This document shows, piece by piece, positions 18,197 through 26,648 of a DNA stretch of 64,000 nt (position 1 is the stretch's first letter; every line of letters begins with the position of its first letter). The notes under the pieces are model-generated. The model was given only the letters and a program-made list of their open reading frames with translations, had not been told where the DNA came from and ran no database searches. A program made the translations under genes and the position numbers. This DNA is from JALYYC01 sp963795805 (GTDB taxonomy: Bacteria > Chloroflexota > Dormibacteria > CF-121), in the NCBI GenBank assembly GCA_963795805.1, contig CAWCIV010000001.1:992001-1056000 (forward strand), in the 5' to 3' direction.

Positions 18197-18637
18197 TTAG
18201 GCGGCGGTGCCGGCAGGCACGGGCATCAGGCCGAGCTGGGCGAGGATCTCGACCTGGTCGAAGTACTCGTGCTGCGTTTGAATCCGGCCAGTCGCGTCCA
18301 CCGTTCCGATCGACGCCGCCCTGATCAACACTGGCTTGTTGGTCGCCGGCAGCTGACCCGTCGGCAGCGCTAGCGGGCCGCTGTTCGTCGCGCTGGACTC
18401 GTACTCGACTGCCACGGTGTCGCCCTGCTCGACGATCCGGGTCAGGGTCACATGGATGTCGGGAAAGGCTCCCAACATCCCGGCGTAGAAGGCAATCATG
18501 GCTTGGCGCCCCTTGAGTGTCGGGAAGCCCGGCCAGGTGAACTCGCCGTCCTCCGCGTACATATCGCCGATCGGGTTGAGGTCGTGGGCGTTCACCGCCG
18601 CATTCAGTCGCCGAACGCGATCCGCAATGCTGCTCAT
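18197..18637 (-). CDS. SnoaL-like polyketide cyclase/ester cyclase family protein
   Basis: 146 residues of the NTF2-like alpha-beta cone fold: RVRRLNAAVNAHDLNPIGD, EFTWPGFPTLKGRQAM, FPDIHVTLTRIVEQGDTVAVE, ending HEYFDQVEILAQLGLMP. Such proteins bind or isomerise small hydrophobic molecules. The ATG at 18637 is chosen because AAGGAGG sits at ideal spacing; an in-frame upstream extension to 18676 lacks this. It is the first gene of a two-gene minus-strand operon divergent from the LuxR regulator. Its upstream region shares a 17-bp element with the monooxygenase operon. Confidence 0.85.
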   Translation of the reverse strand: MSSIADRVRRLNAAVNAHDLNPIGDMYAEDGEFTWPGFPTLKGRQAMIAFYAGMLGAFPDIHVTLTRIVEQGDTVAVEYESSATNSGPLALPTGQLPATNKPVLIRAASIGTVDATGRIQTQHEYFDQVEILAQLGLMPVPAGTAA

Positions 18638-18687
18638 GTCGTCCTCCTTGCTGTGATAGGCGCATGGTGCGCTCAACGGGCGGTCAG

Positions 18688-18704
18688 CGAATCAGGGAAA
18701 CCCC
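18688..18704 (-). promoter_or_regulatory. 17-bp shared upstream element, site 1
   Basis: On the minus strand this reads GGGGTTTCCCTGATTCG, identical to 23036-23052. It lies 51 nt before the SnoaL-like start codon and 41 nt before the divergent LuxR-regulator start, so one site could serve both directions. It is a candidate binding site for the LAL regulator encoded alongside; that assignment is inference. Confidence 0.65.
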
Positions 18705-18744
18705 TAGAGCTTGCTTTCCGGCGACCTGCACGTAACATGGGGCC

Positions 18745-21552
18745 ATGCTCCTGGGGAGGGGTGATGAGCAGGCGCGAATCGCCGCCCTCCTCGATCATGC
18801 CCGGTCGGGTGTCAGCGGAGCACTGATCCTCCGGGGCGAGCCCGGCATCGGCAAGAGCGCCCTTCTGCAATACGCGGCGGCCGAGGCGGACCGGATGACC
18901 CTGCTATCGACGACCGGGATCGAGGCCGAGTCCGAGCTGCCCTATGCGGGCCTTTCGGAGCTGCTCCTCCCAGTCCTCGAGCTGCTTCCGGAGATCCCGG
19001 CACCCCAGGCCGACGCCCTGGCCGCGGCCCTGGCGCTGCGGCCAACGATCGCCCCGGACCCCTTCCCGGTGCTCGCCGCGACCTTGAGTGTGCTTGCGGT
19101 GGCAGCCGAGCGCCGGCCGGTCCTCGCGATCGTCGATGACGCGCACTGGATCGATGCCGCCTCGCGCGACGCGCTGCTCTTTGTCGCCCGGCGGCTGCAC
19201 GCCGATCGCGCCGCCCTCCTCTTCGCCGTCCGCGAGGGCGAGCAGGTTGAGTTCCGCCCACCCGGCATCCCCGAGATCGTTCTGAACGGACTCACCATCG
19301 AGGACTCCCGGACGCTGATGGCCCAGTCGGCCGACGGACCAGTGTCGGAAACGGTGGCCGACCGCGTGCACGGCTCCACCCGCGGCAATCCGCTGGCCAT
19401 CCTCGAAAGCCTCCAGGTCCTCTCGCGGGAGCAATTAGCTGGTACGGCCCCACTCGAGGAACTGCTGCCCACCGGGCGGGGCATCCAGCACTCGTTCGAG
19501 CGTCGCGTGGCGCGGCTTCCAGAGGCGACACATAGGGCATTGCTGGTGCTCGCGGCCTCAGGTTCCGGGTCCATCGACGAGGTCCGGCGCGCCGCCGACG
19601 CGTTCGGAACCACGCTGATCGCCCTCGAGCCGGCGGAGGTCGCCGGCCTGATCCACAACGATGGGCTTCGAATTCAATTTCAGCACCCGCTGATCCGGGC
19701 AGCCGTCTACCACGGTGCCACGGCGCCCGACCGCCGCGCCGCCCATGGGGCGCTCGCTTTGGCATTGACCGATCCGCGCTCGCGGGTCGCCCGGGCCTGG
19801 CACCTCGCTGCGGCCGTACAGGGCGAGGACGAGGCGGTCGCCGCCGCCCTCGCCGATGCCGCCGTCGAGGCTCGCGCACGCAGCGGTCTCGCCGCGGCCT
19901 CGCGCGCATTCGAGCGCGCAGCCCGCCTGACCCCGGATCCCGAACGGCGCGCAGCGCGGCTCCACGAGGCGGGTACGGATGCCTACGTCGGGGGCGAATC
20001 GCAGCGGGGCATCGCACTCCTCGACGAAGCGCTTCAACTCGCCGGCGAAATCCAGCTTCGCGCCGCGATTGCCCACAGCCGGGCCCGCGCCGAGATGTGG
20101 ACCGGATCGCCGGCGAAGGCGCGCCAAATCCTACTGCAGGCGGCCGGCCAGATCGAGGATGCGGATCCCGCTAACGCGACGCTGATGCTGGTCGACGCCG
20201 CGACCACGGCCATCCAGGAGGGCGACGCCGGGGCCGACTTTGCCGCCACCACCGCAGAAGCGCTGCGCGTTGCCGAGTATGCGTACCGGGTCGGCGTACG
20301 GGCAGGCGGCCAACCCGAAGCGGCAGCGGCGGGCGCCTATGGCAAGGCGTTGCTCGCCTTCCGCCGTCCCGACGAAGCACAGCGCGACGAGGCCCATCGA
20401 CTTCTCGTGCAATCGCTCGACGCGATCGACGACGGCGAATCCCTGCAGCTCGCCGTGCAGCTGATCAACTCAGCCGCCGCCTTTCTGTTTTTCGAGGAGT
20501 TCGACCGGATGCGCGTCCCCCTCGAGAGCCTGATCGCCGCGGCACGAGCAGCCAGCGCCCCGGGCGCCCTGCCGTATGCGCTCGGTCACCTCTCCGAACT
20601 CGATTTTCGAACCGGGCGCTGGGCGCAGGCGTATGCGGAAGCCTCGGAAGCGGTCGCCCTGGCAACCGAGCTCGGCCATATGTTCTCCCTCATCTACGCG
20701 CTCGCGTGCCTCGCCTGGATCGAGGCTGCGCGTGGCCTCGAGGCGGACTGCCGCGCGCACATGACCCAGCTGGTGGGCGTCTCACCATACGCCGGCACGA
20801 TCGTCGGCGGCTATACGGCACGGATTGGTGGACTTCTCCACCTTGGGTGTGGGCGCAACGAGGAGGCGATCAAGTACCTGGAGCCGCTCTCGACCCTCCT
20901 GCGTAGCACGCCGCTGGTGGCGGCGCCATGGCTGTTTCAGGAAACGCCCGACCTGATCGAAGCCTACGTCCATGTTGGCCGTCGATCAGACGCGACGCTC
21001 GCCCTGGCGGCACTCGACGACCAGGCTGCGGTCACCATCGGAACCTGGACCCGCGCGGCCGCTCAGCGATGCCTCGGGTTGCTCGAGGACGACTTCGAGC
21101 CGGCCTTCGAAGCGGCGCTCAAGCTGCACGACTGCACGACGATGCCGTTCGAGCGGGCCCGTACCGAGCTCTGCTACGGGGAGCGGCTGCGTCGCGCGAA
21201 GCAGCGGAGCGAGGCGCGTGAGCACCTCCACCGGGCGCTCGACACCTTCGAGGCCATCGGCACCGAACCCTGGGCAGACCGGGCGCGCAACGAGCTGCGG
21301 GCTACGGGCGAGACGATCCGACGCGGACGGGCGGCCACGGATGACCTGACGCTGCAGGAGCTCCAGGTCGCCCTCAAGGTCGCGGAAGGCAAGACCAACC
21401 GCGAGGCCGCCGCCGCGCTCTTTATCAGCCCCAAGACGGTCGAAGCGCACCTGAGCCGGATCTACAGCAAGCTCGGCCTCCGGTCGAGAACCGAGCTTGC
21501 CCATCGGTTTGCGTCGAGCGAGGGCCGGGCCCTCGCCACGGCGCAGCGCTAG
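18745..21552 (+). CDS. LuxR-family LAL transcriptional regulator
   Basis: 935 residues typical of large ATP-binding LuxR (LAL/MalT-like) activators. The N-terminal STAND ATPase has Walker A GEPGIGKS at 31-38 and Walker B VLAIVDDAHWID near 125. A long TPR-like helical region runs to about residue 860. The C-terminal LuxR helix-turn-helix contains NREAAAALFISPKTVEAHLS and IYSKLGLRSRTEL. The ATG at 18745 is the first in frame. It diverges from the SnoaL-like/Tat operon, with a 107-bp shared spacer, and precedes the convergent monooxygenase operon. It most likely activates both through the repeated 17-bp element; the inducing ligand is unknown. Confidence 0.92.
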   Translation: MLLGRGDEQARIAALLDHARSGVSGALILRGEPGIGKSALLQYAAAEADRMTLLSTTGIEAESELPYAGLSELLLPVLELLPEIPAPQADALAAALALRPTIAPDPFPVLAATLSVLAVAAERRPVLAIVDDAHWIDAASRDALLFVARRLHADRAALLFAVREGEQVEFRPPGIPEIVLNGLTIEDSRTLMAQSADGPVSETVADRVHGSTRGNPLAILESLQVLSREQLAGTAPLEELLPTGRGIQHSFERRVARLPEATHRALLVLAASGSGSIDEVRRAADAFGTTLIALEPAEVAGLIHNDGLRIQFQHPLIRAAVYHGATAPDRRAAHGALALALTDPRSRVARAWHLAAAVQGEDEAVAAALADAAVEARARSGLAAASRAFERAARLTPDPERRAARLHEAGTDAYVGGESQRGIALLDEALQLAGEIQLRAAIAHSRARAEMWTGSPAKARQILLQAAGQIEDADPANATLMLVDAATTAIQEGDAGADFAATTAEALRVAEYAYRVGVRAGGQPEAAAAGAYGKALLAFRRPDEAQRDEAHRLLVQSLDAIDDGESLQLAVQLINSAAAFLFFEEFDRMRVPLESLIAAARAASAPGALPYALGHLSELDFRTGRWAQAYAEASEAVALATELGHMFSLIYALACLAWIEAARGLEADCRAHMTQLVGVSPYAGTIVGGYTARIGGLLHLGCGRNEEAIKYLEPLSTLLRSTPLVAAPWLFQETPDLIEAYVHVGRRSDATLALAALDDQAAVTIGTWTRAAAQRCLGLLEDDFEPAFEAALKLHDCTTMPFERARTELCYGERLRRAKQRSEAREHLHRALDTFEAIGTEPWADRARNELRATGETIRRGRAATDDLTLQELQVALKVAEGKTNREAAAALFISPKTVEAHLSRIYSKLGLRSRTELAHRFASSEGRALATAQR

Positions 21553-21560
21553 GCGATCGC

Positions 21561-21728
21561 TCAGGCGGCCCGGTAGACGACCCGGCCGCACATCCGGCAC
21601 TTGAACTCCGTCTGGCCCAGGCTGTCGTGCTGGTGCGTCGCTTTGAGGAAGAACTTCGAGTTGGGAAAGAGCCGGCATAGGCACGGTTTCTGCTGTCGAT
21701 GCTCGCCGACGATGGGTTTGTCGTTCAT
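21561..21728 (-). CDS. Small cysteine-rich (zinc-ribbon-like) protein
   Basis: 55 residues starting at ATG 21728 (MNDKPIVGEHRQQKPCLCRL). The ATG overlaps the monooxygenase stop by 4 nt, so translation is coupled. Two cysteine pairs, CLC near residue 16 and CRMC near 45, could bind zinc or iron. A longer in-frame reading to 21968 would run inside the monooxygenase gene and is rejected. It is convergent with the LuxR gene, 8 bp away. No known family; it may assist or regulate the monooxygenase. Confidence 0.65.
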   Translation of the reverse strand: MNDKPIVGEHRQQKPCLCRLFPNSKFFLKATHQHDSLGQTEFKCRMCGRVVYRAA

Positions 21729-22993
21729 GACGATGCCTCCACTTTCTGAGATTTCGACTGCGCGTGGCCGACGATGACGGACGCGAGGTAGCCGGCGTCT
21801 TCGCCGACGCCGTAGAGCAGGCCGGACTTCGGTTTGTGAAGCCACTCCAGCCCGATGAAGTACAGGCCGGGCGTGGCGGTCACCCCCTGGCGCTGAACCG
21901 GCCGCCCGGTCGAATCGAAAACGGCGACGTGCACGAAGGAGAAGTCGGGGACGGATCCAGTCGCCCACACCACGCTGGTGATCCCGGATCCTGCCAGGTC
22001 CAGGGCACGAATTGGTTGGTCCTCGCCGGGGACGGCGGGACCGATGCCGCGTGGATTGTCGTCTTCCGGAAGCGGCATCCCCATCTTGCCCACGGCCTCA
22101 TCGAGCTGCTGCAGCAGGTTGTCAGCGAACTCATCGGCCCGTCGCAGGTTGGCACCGAGGTCCGGGGCCAGCGAAAGGACCCCGCCCTCCACCGATTGGA
22201 CGCGGCCCGTGAGGGTCACGCCCTCCCGGGCCAGCTGTCGCAGGTAGATGTCGTGGCCCCCATTTCGACCGGAGCTCTGCGGGTGACAGGCCCACCGCTC
22301 GGCGGGGTCCTGCAGCGTGTCGACGGTGCGCTCGTAGAGGCCGCCCATCTTGCCCCACCAGACGATGTCTTTTCCGCGATACCGCCGCGGGATCCGCGCG
22401 CAGCCGCTGACCGAGACGTAGAGACGCCGGCCCGCCTCGTGAAGCTCCTCGGCGATCTGGGCCCCGGACTGGCCCGTTCCCACGACCAGCACGGCGCCGT
22501 CGGGCAGCTGCGACGGGTTGCGGTAGGCGCTGGAATGGACCTGGGAGATCCCCGGCGGCAGGCTCGCGGCAAACGCCGGGAACTTCGGACGCCTGTAGGA
22601 TCCCGTCGCGACCACGACCGCCTTTGCTTTCAGGGTTCCGTGGCTCGTCAGCAGCTCGAACCCGCCTTCCGCCTCATCGACACCCACAACCGTGACGCCA
22701 GTCCGCACCGGCGGGTCAAATGACGCCTGGTACCGGTCGAAGTAGTCGACCAGCTGGTCCCGACCCATGAAGCCATCCGGCTCGTCCCCCTGGTACGCGA
22801 ATCCGGGCAGCTGCACGGTCCAGTTCGGCGTGACGAGGGTGAAGGAGTCCCAGCGCCCGCTCCGCCAGGACTCGCCGACCCGACCCTCCTCCAGCACGAC
22901 ATGATCAAGCCCCTGCTGCTTCAGGTGGTAGCTGGTCGAGAGCCCGGCCTGCCCGGCTCCGATCACGACCACGTCGATAACCTCTTGGTTCAC
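21725..22993 (-). CDS. Flavin-dependent monooxygenase (CzcO/FMO-like)
   Basis: 422-residue NAD(P)H-dependent flavoprotein monooxygenase. The FAD-binding Rossmann motif is VIGAGQAGLSTSYHL (about 10-24) and the second nucleotide site is VVGTGQSGAQIAEEL near 165. The intervening ATGSYRRPKFP and a late GVGEDAGYLAS complete the family pattern. It probably hydroxylates or Baeyer-Villiger-oxidises a small hydrophobic substrate in the cytosol. The GTG start at 22993 follows GAGGGA. It is preceded, 43 nt upstream, by the same 17-bp element found before the SnoaL-like operon. Confidence 0.88.
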   Translation of the reverse strand: MNQEVIDVVVIGAGQAGLSTSYHLKQQGLDHVVLEEGRVGESWRSGRWDSFTLVTPNWTVQLPGFAYQGDEPDGFMGRDQLVDYFDRYQASFDPPVRTGVTVVGVDEAEGGFELLTSHGTLKAKAVVVATGSYRRPKFPAFAASLPPGISQVHSSAYRNPSQLPDGAVLVVGTGQSGAQIAEELHEAGRRLYVSVSGCARIPRRYRGKDIVWWGKMGGLYERTVDTLQDPAERWACHPQSSGRNGGHDIYLRQLAREGVTLTGRVQSVEGGVLSLAPDLGANLRRADEFADNLLQQLDEAVGKMGMPLPEDDNPRGIGPAVPGEDQPIRALDLAGSGITSVVWATGSVPDFSFVHVAVFDSTGRPVQRQGVTATPGLYFIGLEWLHKPKSGLLYGVGEDAGYLASVIVGHAQSKSQKVEASS

Positions 22994-23035
22994 GTCAATT
23001 CCCTCATCCGCAGGCTATCGCCCGCCGTGTTTGCT

Positions 23036-23052
23036 CGAATCAGGGAAACCCC
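23036..23052 (-). promoter_or_regulatory. 17-bp shared upstream element, site 2
   Basis: Identical on the minus strand (GGGGTTTCCCTGATTCG) to 18688-18704. It lies 43 nt before the monooxygenase start, nearly the same offset as at the other site (51 nt), and within the 70-bp gap behind the adenine deaminase gene. The equal position and orientation suggest an activator site just upstream of a promoter. Confidence 0.65.
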
Positions 23053-23063
23053 CACAAATCGGT

Positions 23064-24059
23064 CTAGCGCACGAACCCGCCGGCGGCGGCCGCTGACACC
23101 TCACGCAAGTAGCGCGCCTTCTCAGGCTCCGGCAGGAACGACGAGACGAATGAGTTTCGCGCCAGCGTCGTGACCTGCTGCTGCGTAAGCCCGAGCGCTT
23201 CGGTCACCTGCCGGTAGTTCTCGTCGATGTAGCCGCCGAAGTAGGCCGGGTCATCGGAGTTGATCGTGACCAGCAAGCCGCGCTCGAGCATCCGTCCCAG
23301 GTTGTGCTGTCGCAGCGTGGGAAAGACTCGAAGCTTCACGTTGGAGAGTGGGCACACCGTCAACGGGACCTGGTCGGCGACCAACCGATCGACAAGCCGG
23401 TCATCTTCGAGGCAGCGCACGCCGTGGTCGATTCGCCTGGCGTGCAGCAGGTCGAGCGCCTCCCAGATGTACGACGGTGGCCCTTCCTCACCGGCATGGG
23501 CGACGGTCAGCAGGCCCTCCGATCGCGCCAGGTCGAACACCTGCTTGAACTTGCCCGGCGGATGCCCAACCTCGGAGGAGTCCAGCCCCACAGCGATGAA
23601 CTGCTCTCGTAGCGGCAGGGCCTGACGCAAGGTCACCATCGCCGATTCGGCACTGAGGTGCCGCAGAAAGCAGAGGATCAGGCTGGCGGAGATGTCGAGC
23701 CCGGTACGGGCATCGACCAGGGCTCGGTGCAACCCGCTGATGACGGTCTCGATCGGAATCCCGCGCGCGGTGTGTGTCTGCGGGTCGAAGAAGATCTCGG
23801 CGTGACGGACCCCCTGGGCCGAGGCCCGCTTCAGGTAGGCGGAGGCCAGGTCGTAGAAATCCTGCTCCTCGACCAGGACCGTGCAGCCTGCGTAATAGAT
23901 GTCGAGGAACGACTGCAGATCGCTGAAAACGTACGCCTTCCGGACGGCATCGACGGAGTCGTAGGGCAGCGCGACCCGGTTACGGCGCGCCAGCGCGAAC
24001 ATCAGGTCTGGCTCGAGGGTTCCCTCGATATGCAGGTGAAGCTCGGCTTTGGGTACCAT
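23064..24059 (-). CDS. Adenine deaminase (adenosine-deaminase fold)
   Basis: 331 residues. It matches the adenine-specific branch of the adenosine deaminase family (Pseudomonas PA0148/yeast Aah1 type) more than adenosine deaminase. Motifs are PKAELHLHIEGTLEP (metal HxH at about 8-10), FFDPQTHTARGIP, VGLDSSEVGHPP, TVAHAGEEGPPSYIWEAL, RIDHGVR and VTINSDDPAYFGGY. It converts adenine to hypoxanthine, the substrate of the xanthine dehydrogenase encoded at 9-14 kb. GTG/ATG start at 24059, divergent from the DinB-like gene. A truncated paralogue lies at 17255-17577. Confidence 0.88.
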   Translation of the reverse strand: MVPKAELHLHIEGTLEPDLMFALARRNRVALPYDSVDAVRKAYVFSDLQSFLDIYYAGCTVLVEEQDFYDLASAYLKRASAQGVRHAEIFFDPQTHTARGIPIETVISGLHRALVDARTGLDISASLILCFLRHLSAESAMVTLRQALPLREQFIAVGLDSSEVGHPPGKFKQVFDLARSEGLLTVAHAGEEGPPSYIWEALDLLHARRIDHGVRCLEDDRLVDRLVADQVPLTVCPLSNVKLRVFPTLRQHNLGRMLERGLLVTINSDDPAYFGGYIDENYRQVTEALGLTQQQVTTLARNSFVSSFLPEPEKARYLREVSAAAAGGFVR

Positions 24060-24099
24060 CGCTCGTCCTTTCTAACACGGCTTGGATAGACTGTGGCCC

Positions 24100-24639
24100 G
24101 TGGCAGAGCACGCACCGGATCTGGTGGCTGCCGCGGCCTACCAGCAGCAGCTCCTAGCCTTGCTGGGCTCGGACGATCCCGCCAAGGCCCAGTCCCAGAC
24201 CCAGCCGGAGCTGCGGGCGATGATGCAAGAGGCCGCGCAGGATAAGCGCACCCGGCCGGCGCCGAACGAGTGGTCGGTCCTCGAACTGCTCGGGCATGTG
24301 GCGGACGCCGAGCTCGTCGTATCCAGCCGCTACCGCTGGGCCCTGGCCCAGAATGGCACCTCGGTAGGCGGCTACGACCAGGACCTGTGGGTCCAGAACC
24401 TGCGGCACAATGACAAGGAGCCCGAGGAGCTTCTCGAGGCCTTCACGGCGCTGCGCACGGCCAACCTCACGCTCTGGCGGCGTGCGTCACCGGATGATCG
24501 CGCCCGCCTGGTGATGCACTCGGAGCGGGGCCCGGAAAGCTACGAGCTGATGTTCCGGATGCTGGCCGGTCACGATCGGTTCCACCTCAACCAGATGCGT
24601 GAGACCCTCCGCCAGGTCCGCTCAGGAAAGCGCAGCTAG
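24100..24639 (+). CDS. DinB family protein
   Basis: Four-helix-bundle protein of about 179 residues. The pattern PAPNEWSVLELLGHVADAE, then a central FTALRTANLTLWRRAS, and HDRFHLNQM near the end supplies the three histidines of the DinB/YfiT metal site. These proteins are thiol- or small-molecule-dependent enzymes of mostly unknown substrate. GTG 24100 is chosen; an in-frame TTG at 24082 is possible. Its last 18 nt overlap the convergent EamA gene. Confidence 0.8.
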   Translation: MAEHAPDLVAAAAYQQQLLALLGSDDPAKAQSQTQPELRAMMQEAAQDKRTRPAPNEWSVLELLGHVADAELVVSSRYRWALAQNGTSVGGYDQDLWVQNLRHNDKEPEELLEAFTALRTANLTLWRRASPDDRARLVMHSERGPESYELMFRMLAGHDRFHLNQMRETLRQVRSGKRS

Positions 24640-25530
24640 CGAGCGTCGCCCAAGCCGGCCGGCCCGGCGCCACGCCGCGCTCGCCACGCCCGTGACCAGC
24701 GCCAGACCGCTCATGACGATGACGCCGCCAACCAGCTCCCACAGCGAGGGAACTTCAGCCAGGACGATCCAGGCCGAGAGGATCCCGACGATCGGAACCA
24801 GCAACGCGTACGGCGTCACGACCGGTGCCGGATACCTGCGCAGCAGGGCGCTCCAGGTCCCGTAGCCGAACATGGTCGCGCCAATCACGATGTACGCCAG
24901 CGCGAGGGCGCCGGATGGAAACAGGTGCCCGATCGCGGCAAGATCGGCTTGTGGGCCTTCGAGCCAGAGAGAAAGCGCCAGCAGCGGCAACGGGGCAATC
25001 AACGCGGCCCACACGATCAGCCCAAGGGCAGACTTCGCTTTCGCGAAGCGGGTGCAGATGTTGCCCGCACCCCAGCTCGCCCCGGCGAGGATGACCAGCA
25101 ACAGCGGCACCACCGGCGTGCTCGCGCCATGTCCGAGCGCGATGATCACGATGCCGATCGAGGCGACCAGCGTGCCGATCACCTGCAGCTGGCGAGGGGC
25201 TTCACGCAGCACCGCCGCGGCAAAGATCAAGGTGAAGGCAACCTGGCACTGTAGGACCAGCGAGGCGAGCCCGGCCGGGACACCGCGATGGATCGCCACG
25301 AAGAGCAGCCCGAACTGGCCGGTATTGGTGAAGAGCCCGATGCCGAGGATCCAATACCAGCGTGCGCCAGGTCGCGGCACGAAGAAGATCGCCGGCAACA
25401 CCGTGAACGCGAAGCGAAGCGTGACAAACAACAGCGGCGGAAGCGTCTTCAGGCCGCGATCGATCACGATGAAGTTCAGCCCCCAGACGACCACGACCAG
25501 GAGGGCACGGATCGTGTCGGTGCCGGTCAT
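24622..25530 (-). CDS. EamA/DMT-superfamily transporter
   Basis: 302 residues with about ten hydrophobic segments in two EamA repeats. The first begins TIRALLVVVVWGLNFIVIDR and the second around VPLLLVILAGASWGAGN. It ends with a basic tail. Drug/metabolite exporters of this type move amino acids or small metabolites outward. ATG 25530 (MTGTDTIRALL) is chosen; the open frame continues upstream to 25752 but that part coincides with the pyridoxamine-oxidase-like gene. The 26-bp gap to that gene suggests one minus-strand operon. Confidence 0.85.
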   Translation of the reverse strand: MTGTDTIRALLVVVVWGLNFIVIDRGLKTLPPLLFVTLRFAFTVLPAIFFVPRPGARWYWILGIGLFTNTGQFGLLFVAIHRGVPAGLASLVLQCQVAFTLIFAAAVLREAPRQLQVIGTLVASIGIVIIALGHGASTPVVPLLLVILAGASWGAGNICTRFAKAKSALGLIVWAALIAPLPLLALSLWLEGPQADLAAIGHLFPSGALALAYIVIGATMFGYGTWSALLRRYPAPVVTPYALLVPIVGILSAWIVLAEVPSLWELVGGVIVMSGLALVTGVASAAWRRAGRLGRRSLAALS

Positions 25531-25556
25531 GCGTACGGTGGGGCGCGCACGCGCGC

Positions 25557-26062
25557 TCACTTGCGTTGCGTGCGTTGCAAGCCGCGACCCGGATGCCAGG
25601 ACTCGATGACCAGAAAATCCGGCGGATCGCTGACACAGGTCAGCACGACCTCCTCGATCTCGATGCGAAACCAGGTCGCGGGGGCGCCGGCCGATCGGGT
25701 CGCTGTCCCACCACGGCGCGGCCGCTGATCTTCGCGTCACCCATCCAGGCACTCGGCCGATCGGCGGGTGGATCGTCTGACGTCGCGTGCAGCGACAGCC
25801 GCGGGTCGCGCTGGAGGTCCCGCAGCTTCACGGAATCGGGCATCATCCCCAGCCACACATCGCCGTCGGCAAACTCGGCCTCGATGCCGCTGATGCGCGG
25901 CGACCCGTCGGCGCGGAGGGTCGCGAGCGTCTTGTGCTTGCGCTGATCGAAGATCCGCAGAACCTGCTCCGCGAAGGCGGGCTCTGCCGCTACGACCTCC
26001 CGCCAGCGGCTCACCTCACGATTCTGCGGGAAGCCACGGGCCGAGGCCCGATTCGGCTTCAC
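25557..26062 (-). pseudogene. Pyridoxamine 5'-phosphate oxidase-like flavoprotein, frameshifted
   Basis: Split-barrel FMN/F420-binding protein. The first frame from GTG 26062 reads QRKHKTLATLRADGSPRISG, then SVKLRDLQRDPRLSLHA and GDAKISGRAVV. At about 25700, near a run of five C, the frame changes and continues WFRIEIEEVVLTCVSDPPDF to TGA 25557. Repaired length is about 168 residues. With one indel it would be intact. Such proteins are often small oxidoreductases; the substrate is unknown. Confidence 0.8.
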
Positions 26063-26071
26063 CTGCGGCTC

Positions 26072-26106
26072 GCTGATCCCCCCGTCGAGTGAACGAGGGG
26101 ATCAGC
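26072..26106. repeat. 10-bp inverted repeat between genes
   Basis: Arms GCTGATCCCC (26072-26081) and GGGGATCAGC (26097-26106) are perfectly complementary with a 15-nt loop. It lies between the stop of the membrane protein gene and the start of the oxidase-like gene on the minus strand. No T-run follows in either direction, so it is a hairpin of uncertain role (attenuator, mRNA processing or weak terminator). Confidence 0.6.
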
Positions 26107-26126
26107 CGAGGCGATGCGCGAACAAC

Positions 26127-26516
26127 CTAGCTGACGCGCTTGAGACGGTCGGCGATCGTGGGCACCTTGCCCTTCTGGAGCACCTGGTAGACGCGCGCGG
26201 CCGCCCCGAGCGCGAGGATCAGGAAGATCGCCGCGGTGACGAAGAGGGCCACGAAGGCCACGCGGTTCGAGGCGAAGAGGGTCATGTAGAGGACGGCCGC
26301 GACGGCCCAGAAGGCGGCAATGGCGGCAGCCAGCCGAGCCCAGGTCGGGACGGCGGTCTTGTAGCGGACGTCGGTGCCGAGGTTGAACGGAAGTCGCGCC
26401 GCCCAGGTGGGGCGGACCGCCCATGCCCAGGCGAGAATCGCCCAGAACACGACGTTCACAATCGAGAATACGGTGAGCGCAATTCTGAGAAGGTTCATCG
26501 GGGGCAGAACGCTCAT
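26127..26516 (-). CDS. Hypothetical membrane protein
   Basis: About 129 residues with three hydrophobic segments: LLRIALTVFSIVNVVFWAI, ARLAAAIAAFWAVAAVLYM and VAFVALFVTAAIFLILALG. It ends in a basic tail (RLKRVS). ATG 26516 is used; ATG 26498 is an alternative, and a longer frame to 26639 collides with the divergent transporter. No family recognised. It is divergent from the MFS gene at 26649. Confidence 0.6.
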   Translation of the reverse strand: MSVLPPMNLLRIALTVFSIVNVVFWAILAWAWAVRPTWAARLPFNLGTDVRYKTAVPTWARLAAAIAAFWAVAAVLYMTLFASNRVAFVALFVTAAIFLILALGAAARVYQVLQKGKVPTIADRLKRVS

Positions 26517-26648
26517 TGCGCGCCGAAACTTGCGGAAATCGCACGGAGTGGGAATCATTCGCGACACGATCGGGTTCTTGAAAGCGAGCCTGTGAATAAT
26601 CTTGCTGTCACGCCCAGACCAATCCTGGGGTCGATCCACCCATCTACC

